Assembly: GCA_946184615.1 (NCBI GenBank)
Contig: CAMHFN010000003.1
Span: 1-64,000, forward strand
Source of the DNA: an uncultured Bacteroidales bacterium
GTDB lineage: Bacteria > Bacteroidota > Bacteroidia > Bacteroidales > F082
Length of the DNA: 64,000 nucleotides
Direction of reading: 5' to 3'
A program made the translations under genes and the position numbers. Under the pieces are notes generated by a model, which saw only the letters and a program-made list of their open reading frames with translations, was not told where the DNA came from and ran no database searches. Below, piece after piece: positions 58,501 to 64,000 of this stretch (its first letter is position 1; every line of letters begins with the position of its first letter).

Positions 58501-59262
58501 TCTATCAACGCATATGGCATCCAAGTCTATTTCTCCCAAGGCAACCTTCAATATATCGGCAGTGTTACAACACCATATTGGAAGTTTGCCGAGCATCAGT
58601 GGGATTACCTTGGCAAGACGACAGGACAAAATAGCGATGATGAAAATGTGGATCGTGACCTCTTCGGCTGGGGCACCAGCGGCAATAACCATGGAGCTGT
58701 CTGCTACCAACCTTGGAGTGTCAACTGTAATATTGGTGACTACTATGCCTACGGCAATCATTGGTATAACCTCAACAGCCAAACCGGCCAGGCCGATTGG
58801 GGTTACAATCCTATCAGTAATGGCGGCAACCAGCCCAACCAGTGGCGTACACTGACTATCGATGAATGGGCGTATATCTTCAACACTCGTGAGACCAATT
58901 CTGGTATCCGTTATGCCAGGGCCATAGTAAATGAGGTGAACGGTGTGATACTGCTGCCCGATAACTGGAACACCTCATATTATACTTTGAACGACACCAA
59001 CAATAGCAGTGCCGGCTTCAGCAGCAATGTCATCACGGCATCGCAGTGGAGCAATCTGGAACTGCATGGTGCGGTCTTCCTGCCGGCTGCGGGTTACCGC
59101 ACAGGAATTGCGGTCAGTGATTTCGGTTCCTCCGGCTCTTACTGGTCGGCCTCTTGCGATTTTAATAGCGGCGCGTACTCCGTGGGGCTCATAGGTCCGA
59201 ACCAGAACTCCTACTATGGTTACTACGGTTTCTCCGTGCGCTTGGTCCATTCCGTTCAGTAA
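55579..59262 (+). CDS. Multi-module FISUMP (Fib_succ_major) domain protein
   Basis: Repeated (V)DLGLPSGTLWATCNIGA..YGDYFAWGET..WRMPTKEEF..FLPAAG..YWSSS..SVRAV modules, two per subtype. Confidence 0.85.
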   Translation: MRNTSIFFICLFAMLAAGVGVKAQEVTITLNPGTTWIGYYQTEPMDITTALGNFVPVNGDKIKSLNNGTATYMNGQWRGSLSQFTPGLGYMYTSMRNEPVSISFAGNSSIIVTTGEPTDITTTTVVVGVAVTVADGGHVFLRGVCWGTEPNPDIEGNHTFEVMGAGSFNSVLENLTSNTTYHVRAYAVSDEGLAYGEDQSFTTEIENHEYVDLGLPSGTLWATCNIGANAPEEYGDYFAWGETQPKSTYVWSTYQYCNGSYNTLTKYCSKSSYGYNGFTDNLTTLLPEDDAATANWGNVWRMPTKEEFEELYNNTNVTWTTQNGVSGRLFTASNGNSLFLPAAGLRSGSSLNYAGSYGGYWSSSLSMSYPNSACCFTFGSGNYQTEYHSRDYGHSVRAVRSGQNVQSYTISVSASPIDGGNVSGGGIHGQGQNCTVTATANSGYVFTNWTENGEVVSTDATYTFTVVGNRNLVANFEIPTIVDHAYVDLGLPSGLLWATCNVGADNPEDYGDYFAWGETAPKDYYDWSTYQYCNGSSTTITKYCSNSYYSSNDFTDDLTTLLPEDDAATANWGSGWRMPTKEEWQELYQNTTHTWTTQNGVNGRLFTASNGNSLFLPAAGSRSGSSLNYTGSYGYYWSSSLYEEYPHDAWNYYFYSAYCDMYFDGSRCYGQSVRAVLSGQSAPTTPPTGAINGNFSINSNGDQVYFSQGNLQYIGSATTPYWKFAEHQWDVLGTTTGQNSSDENVDRDLFGWGTNGYNHGAVCYQPWNISTDCSDYYAYGNELCNLYSQTAQADWGYNPISNGGNQPNQWRTLTREEWVYVFETRETNSGIRYAKALVNEVNGVILLPDNWNTSYYTLNETNNSSASFSSNVITSSQWSNLELHGAVFLPAASLRYSYGVDDVGSNGYYNGYYCSSSRLGTSSEYIVSIKDSSLNPQDEGSRCFGFSVRLVSLTIENGTGSQNNAPTGAIDGKFSINAYGIQVYFSQGNLQYIGSVTTPYWKFAEHQWDYLGKTTGQNSDDENVDRDLFGWGTSGNNHGAVCYQPWSVNCNIGDYYAYGNHWYNLNSQTGQADWGYNPISNGGNQPNQWRTLTIDEWAYIFNTRETNSGIRYARAIVNEVNGVILLPDNWNTSYYTLNDTNNSSAGFSSNVITASQWSNLELHGAVFLPAAGYRTGIAVSDFGSSGSYWSASCDFNSGAYSVGLIGPNQNSYYGYYGFSVRLVHSVQ

Positions 59263-59412
59263 TCCATTATAATCCATTATCTCTTCTGTTACCACCAGTA
59301 GGGCTGTCACATTGTTGACAACCCTATTTTTTTGCAAAAAATGAAACTTATAAGTTGCGTAAGTCAAAAATCATTCTTATATTTGCAGCCTAATAACTAA
59401 ACAAGCAGTATC

Positions 59413-59955
59413 ATGACATTTGATAAAATTATTGAAGATGGCCGTTTATGGGCAGTCCGTTTTGATAACGATAGAGAGAACGCATTGGAAAAGGTAATGT
59501 CTCAATGGAGCGATGCGTTGTGGCTCGCTGATTTCTTTACCCAGAACCTTGACGATCTGATAGCCTATTTCAGAATTACCAATGTCGAAGATGCCATTTA
59601 TCAAACTATGGAAGACCGTGATGAGTTGGCTTGTATCATTATGGACATTTCGCCCGATGCCAACCTCGACCATTTCTTCCGACCGCTTGAGAACAGTAGG
59701 TCAAGCGAGATGCTGCTTGGAAAAGAGAAAGGCCGTCCAAACCGCCGTAGTTGGCTCCGTTTATATGCCATCAAATTAAATGTGGGCGTTTACATTATCA
59801 CTGGCGGCGCTATCAAGTTAACACATACCATGCAGGAAAGGGAGCATACTTTACAAGAATTGGGGAAAATGGAGAAAGTAAGGAATTTTCTGATTCGTGA
59901 GCGGGTGTTTGACGATGATAGTTTTACAGATTACCAAAAAGAGATTGAACCATGA
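59413..59955 (+). CDS. Toxin-like component of a putative toxin-antitoxin pair (Gp49/HigB-like by context)
   Basis: RLYAIKLNVGVYIITGGAIKLTHTMQER; overlaps downstream HTH gene. Confidence 0.5.
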   Translation: MTFDKIIEDGRLWAVRFDNDRENALEKVMSQWSDALWLADFFTQNLDDLIAYFRITNVEDAIYQTMEDRDELACIIMDISPDANLDHFFRPLENSRSSEMLLGKEKGRPNRRSWLRLYAIKLNVGVYIITGGAIKLTHTMQEREHTLQELGKMEKVRNFLIRERVFDDDSFTDYQKEIEP

Positions 59956-60266
59956 CACAAGAAGATGCAATTGAACGTTTGAGCCGATACCAATCGGACC
60001 AACCATCCAAATGGCGCGAAGAGGAAGAAAAACGCCGTCGTGCCAAAGCAGACGGATGGCTACAGTATTCCCGCAGAATCGCCATTAAAATTGCCATGGC
60101 GATGAAACAACAAAACCTTTCACGGCAGGAAGTCGCGGAACGGATGGGCTGTTCTCCCCAATATATTTCACGCCTGTTAAAAGGGGAGGAGAACCTATCC
60201 CTTGAAACCATCTATAAACTGGAGTGCGCACTCAACGTGTGTATCTTGCAGTATGAATTTGCATAA
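59952..60266 (+). CDS. XRE-family HTH antitoxin/regulator
   Basis: KIAMAMKQQNLSRQEVAERMGCSPQYISRLLKGEENLSLETIYKLE. Confidence 0.8.
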   Translation: MTQEDAIERLSRYQSDQPSKWREEEEKRRRAKADGWLQYSRRIAIKIAMAMKQQNLSRQEVAERMGCSPQYISRLLKGEENLSLETIYKLECALNVCILQYEFA

Positions 60267-60307
60267 AAATAGGGCCTGCTGTCGTATCGAGGAGGTGGAG
60301 CATGAGC

Positions 60308-60340
60308 AAAAAAAACCGACGGGTTTCCGTCGGTTTTTTT
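60308..60340. terminator. Rho-independent terminator
   Basis: AAAAAAACCGACGG-gttt-CCGTCGGTTTTTTT. Confidence 0.9.
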
Positions 60341-60358
60341 CAGATGACTTGATGGATG

Positions 60359-60430
60359 TTATTCCACCACGACTTTCTGCGTTATGCCATCCAAGGAAAT
60401 GAAATACACACCCTGAGGAAGGCTAATGGG
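60359..60430 (-). pseudogene. Orphan remnant of a T9SS C-terminal sorting domain
   Basis: Reverse strand SLPQGVYFISLDGITQKVVVE*, no upstream ORF. Confidence 0.6.
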
Positions 60431-60714
60431 AATTTGGCACCATTAACACAAAAAAAGACCATGATCACTAACAGACCACCGAACTCTATTTCCTCCAACA
60501 CGTCCTTTATGGAGTGGCCAAAACCATCACCGAACACATCAAACTCGGCACCTAATACCAAAACGTAAAGAAAGTGTATTCCATCAACATCTGAATTTAA
60601 ACATTAGGTCCAGTTGTCATGGCAAAACAGAACATGGTCGCAATCGGCTGACAAAGTTTGTTTTATTCATGAATTATTCCTATTTTTACCTTGTCATCTA
60701 AAAACAATTCAAAA

Positions 60715-61443
60715 ATGAAAAAGTTCATGAAGGCTATAGCAGCCATAATACTGATGGCGGCGATGGTGTTTGCCGCAGGATGCAAACCAGAAAATGACCC
60801 AAATAACGGGGGAGGAGATAATGGAGGCAATACTTATAATGGTCATGAGTATGTTGATCTTGGCCTGCCAAGCGGTATCTTGTGGGCTACCTGCAATGTT
60901 GGTGCTGAAAAGCCAGAGGATTATGGTGATTATTTTGCATGGGGTGAGATTCAATCTAAATCTATTTATTATTGGAGTACTTACAATTATTGTGATGGAG
61001 GGAGAGACAAACTTACTAAGTATTGCAATGACTCCGTTTATGGGGTAAATGGTTTTACTGATTATCTGACAATATTGGAACCTGTTGACGATGCTGCTAC
61101 AGTTCATTGGGGTGTGGGATGGAGGACTCCGACGAGGGAGGAATGGGGTGAATTGTATTCAAATACGGATAATGAGTTTTCAATTTTAAACGGAGTTGAG
61201 GGTTGGCTTTTTACCGCTAATAATGGCAATTGTCTGTTCCTGCCATGTGCAGATTGGATATATGGTCCAGTTGAAAGTCGTACCTTTTCTGGCGATTATT
61301 GGTCAAGTTCGTATGTGGACTTTCTCACTGGCCCAGACTATGCATGGTGTTTTTATTTTGGCTGGAGTTCTTGTCAAATCCAAAGCGTTGAAAGAAGTCT
61401 TGGACTTTCTGTCCGTCCAGTACGCTCCGCGTCACAGAACTAA
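60715..61443 (+). CDS. FISUMP-domain lipoprotein
   Basis: Lipobox FAAGCKPE; YVDLGLPSGILWATCNVGAEKPEDYGDYFAWGE...YWSSSYVDFL. Confidence 0.85.
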   Translation: MKKFMKAIAAIILMAAMVFAAGCKPENDPNNGGGDNGGNTYNGHEYVDLGLPSGILWATCNVGAEKPEDYGDYFAWGEIQSKSIYYWSTYNYCDGGRDKLTKYCNDSVYGVNGFTDYLTILEPVDDAATVHWGVGWRTPTREEWGELYSNTDNEFSILNGVEGWLFTANNGNCLFLPCADWIYGPVESRTFSGDYWSSSYVDFLTGPDYAWCFYFGWSSCQIQSVERSLGLSVRPVRSASQN

Positions 61444-61465
61444 CTGATATAACATAACAAACAAA

Positions 61466-61498
61466 AAAGCCCTCCGTTTCCGAAGGGCTTTTTTAAAA
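61466..61498. terminator. Rho-independent terminator between convergent genes
   Basis: AAAAAAGCCCTCCG-tttc-CGAAGGGCTTTTTT. Confidence 0.88.
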
Positions 61499-61509
61499 AT
61501 CCAAAGATC

Positions 61510-62373
61510 TTAACCGAGATAACTCTTAAGGATCTTGCTTCTGCTCGTGTGTTTCAACCTACGAATGGCCTTTTCCTTAATTTGACGCACACGTTCACGC
61601 GTCAAGTCGAATTTTTCTCCAATCTCCTCGAGGGTCATCGGGTGACTGCCATTAAGTCCGAAGTAAAGACGGACCACATCGGCCTCACGCGGTGTCAGCG
61701 TGGAGATGGCTCGGTCAATTTCCTTGCGTAACGACTCGTACAGAAGTTCCGTCTCTGGAGTAGGAGCCTCTTCGCTCTTCAAGACGTCGTACATGGTGTT
61801 GTCTTCGTCTTGGATCAGCGGGGCGTCCATCGAGATGTGACGTCCGGCATTCTTCATCGACTCTTTCACCTCGGCCTCCGTGATTTCCAGCACCTCGGCA
61901 ATTTCCTCTGCATTGGGTTCACGCTCATACTCTTGCTCCAGCTTAGCGTAAGCTTTGTTGATTTTGTTGATGGAACCGATTTTGTTCAGAGGGAGACGGA
62001 CAATACGCGATTGTTCGGCCAGTGCCTGAAGGATGGATTGACGAATCCACCACACGGCGTAGGAGATGAATTTGAAACCTCTGGTCTCGTCGAAACGTTG
62101 TGCGGCTTTTATCAGACCCAAGTTACCTTCGTTGATTAAGTCGGGAAGACTAAGGCCTTGGTTCTGATACTGTTTTGATACGGAGACGACGAATCGCAGG
62201 TTGGCTTTGGTAAGCTTTTCCAATGCAACTTTGTCGCCTTGCTTGATACGTTGTGCCAATTCCACCTCTTCTTCGGCGGAAATCAGTTCAACCTTACCAA
62301 TCTCTTGCAGGTACTTGTCGAGAGACGCGGTCTCACGGTTCGTAACCTGCTTCGTAATCTTTAACTGCCTCAT
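61510..62373 (-). CDS. rpoD: Primary RNA polymerase sigma factor
   Basis: [54 protein letters not shown]; 287 aa Bacteroidetes type. Confidence 0.96.
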   Translation of the reverse strand: MRQLKITKQVTNRETASLDKYLQEIGKVELISAEEEVELAQRIKQGDKVALEKLTKANLRFVVSVSKQYQNQGLSLPDLINEGNLGLIKAAQRFDETRGFKFISYAVWWIRQSILQALAEQSRIVRLPLNKIGSINKINKAYAKLEQEYEREPNAEEIAEVLEITEAEVKESMKNAGRHISMDAPLIQDEDNTMYDVLKSEEAPTPETELLYESLRKEIDRAISTLTPREADVVRLYFGLNGSHPMTLEEIGEKFDLTRERVRQIKEKAIRRLKHTSRSKILKSYLG

Positions 62374-62400
62374 TTATAACGTGTTGGTTAACCAAAAAAA

Positions 62401-64000
62401 TTAGTTCTTGTGGTTGCCGCCATTGCCATGTCCACCGTGGCCGTGACCGCCACCTCGGTTGCCACCGCCGTGGTTGCCACCTTCGCCTTTATTGGGGCGA
62501 GGACCATTGTTCGGGCGAGGACCGTTGCCGCCTTTCTTCTCCACATAGCCTTCCGGTTTGGGCAGCAACTCTCTGCGTGACAGGCGGAGTTTGCCGGTCT
62601 TGCTGTCGATCTCAATCAATTTGACGTCGATCTCGTCACCTTCCTTCAGGCCGGTTTCTTCCATAGTGTTGTAGCGCTCCCAGCCAATCTCGGAGATGTG
62701 CAGTAGGCCGTCCTTGTTGGGCAGGATCTCCACGAAGGCACCGAAAGCCATGATGGAGACGACCTTGCCGTGATACACTTCACCGACTTCAGGCACAGCG
62801 ACGATGCCACGAATCTTGGCCTTGCAGGCTTCGATGTCGGCCTTGTTCTGCGAAGCGATCTCCACAATACCTTTTTCTTCGTCCTCGGTGATGGTGATGA
62901 CGGTGTTGGTGACCTTTTGGAGCTCTTGGATGACTTTTCCGCCGGGGCCGATAACGGCACCGATGAAGTCTTTCGGGATGAACATCTTCTCGATGCGAGG
63001 GACGATCTCCTTGTAGTCGGCACGAGGCTCGCTGATGGTTTTGGCCATCTCGTCGAGGATGTGCAGACGACCTTGGCGGGCCTGTTCGAGGGCTTCGGTG
63101 AGGACCTCGTAGCTGAGGCCGTCGACCTTGATGTCCATTTGGCAGGCGGTGATGCCGTCGCGGGTACCCGTGACCTTGAAGTCCATGTCGCCGAGGTGGT
63201 CCTCATCGCCAAGGATGTCAGTCAGGATAGCATATTTTCCGGTCTCGCTGTCGGAGATCATGCCCATGGCAACGCCAGCAACGGGCTTGCGCATCGGCAC
63301 GCCGGCGTCCATCAGGGCCAAGCAGCCACCGCAAACGGAGGCCATGGAGGAGGAACCGTTGGATTCGAGGATGTCGCTCACGATACGGACCGTGTAAGGC
63401 ATGGTCTCATCGTGGGGCACCATCGTTTTCAGGGCGCGCTCAGCGAGGTTGCCGTGGCCGATTTCACGACGTGAAGTGCTACGGGCAGCCTTGGCTTCAC
63501 CAGTGGCGAAGCCGGGGAAGTTGTAGTGCAGGGTGAAGTTCTTGGTGCCTTCCACCACGGCGCCGTCGATGGTCTGCTCGTCGAGCTTGGTGCCGAGGGT
63601 GACGGTCACCAAAGCTTGGGTCTCACCGCGGGTGAACACAGCGGAACCGTGGGCTGAGGGCAGGATGTCGACTTCCGTCCAGATGGGACGCACTTGGTTG
63701 AGCTGACGGCCGTCGAGACGGGTGCGCTTGTCGAGCACGGCATTGCGCACGGCAGAACGTTGCACGTCATGGAAATAACGGGCGGCGAGCGGCTTCACGG
63801 TCTCAAGCTCTTCTTCGGTATATTTTTCAAGATATTTGTCGAGGATGCCTTTGAAGGTGTCTTCGCGGAGGTGCTTGTCGGCGCAGCCTGACAGAGCGAA
63901 GTCGTAGCAAGCCTGGTAGCAGGCCTCCTGCACTTCGGCACGGATGGTCTCGTCGTTCACTTCATGGCAGTATTCACGTTTGGCTTTGCCGACCTTCTCC
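62401..64000 (-). CDS. pnp: Polyribonucleotide nucleotidyltransferase, N-terminus beyond window
   Basis: [24 protein letters not shown] (KH), S1 domain; Gly/His/Asn-rich tail. Confidence 0.95.
   Translation of the reverse strand, partial: EKVGKAKREYCHEVNDETIRAEVQEACYQACYDFALSGCADKHLREDTFKGILDKYLEKYTEEELETVKPLAARYFHDVQRSAVRNAVLDKRTRLDGRQLNQVRPIWTEVDILPSAHGSAVFTRGETQALVTVTLGTKLDEQTIDGAVVEGTKNFTLHYNFPGFATGEAKAARSTSRREIGHGNLAERALKTMVPHDETMPYTVRIVSDILESNGSSSMASVCGGCLALMDAGVPMRKPVAGVAMGMISDSETGKYAILTDILGDEDHLGDMDFKVTGTRDGITACQMDIKVDGLSYEVLTEALEQARQGRLHILDEMAKTISEPRADYKEIVPRIEKMFIPKDFIGAVIGPGGKVIQELQKVTNTVITITEDEEKGIVEIASQNKADIEACKAKIRGIVAVPEVGEVYHGKVVSIMAFGAFVEILPNKDGLLHISEIGWERYNTMEETGLKEGDEIDVKLIEIDSKTGKLRLSRRELLPKPEGYVEKKGGNGPRPNNGPRPNKGEGGNHGGGNRGGGHGHGGHGNGGNHKN

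Noticed and set aside
55579-59262. Diversity-generating retroelement
   Set aside because: No reverse transcriptase, Avd or template repeat seen in the window; only the variable-patch pattern is noted.

Overview
Chromosomal window from a Bacteroidales-type bacterium (TAnnTTTG promoters, several T9SS C-terminal sorting domains, GWxTD, TamB, PNPase, RpoD). About 58 kb is ordinary gene content. The first 6.4 kb is not. It is an array of 13 copies of a 33-34 bp direct repeat, GTTTTAAGTGATTGATTATTGAGGGGGATCAATG, ending in a degenerate copy and probably starting left of the window. The repeats separate 12 cassettes of about 200-1170 bp. In nearly every cassette I can read the same design: fragments of phage late genes (late-control-D C-terminus, gpV-like baseplate spike, gpG-like morphogenesis protein, tape-measure N-terminus), cut at arbitrary points by the repeat, flanking a small promoter-driven payload encoded on the opposite strand. 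The payloads are five paralogous secreted beta-strand-repeat proteins (DUF6150-like), hairpin RNAs, or a small membrane protein. The same source loci recur with different truncation points and in both orientations. On the + strand the repeat carries stops in all three frames, a purine-rich SD-like stretch and an ATG. I interpret it as a non-CRISPR, non-canonical-integron library of phage 'moron' cassettes; no recombinase is visible in this window. Other points of interest: a ~130 bp nested palindromic element next to two tRNA-Ser genes, a PAP2-phosphatase/VanX-like fusion, a cobalamin-riboswitch locus with a BtuG-like protein, a CWC protein and BtuF, and a FISUMP repeat protein with hypervariable module tips near a toxin-antitoxin-like pair. 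All family assignments are from reading translations; no database search was run.
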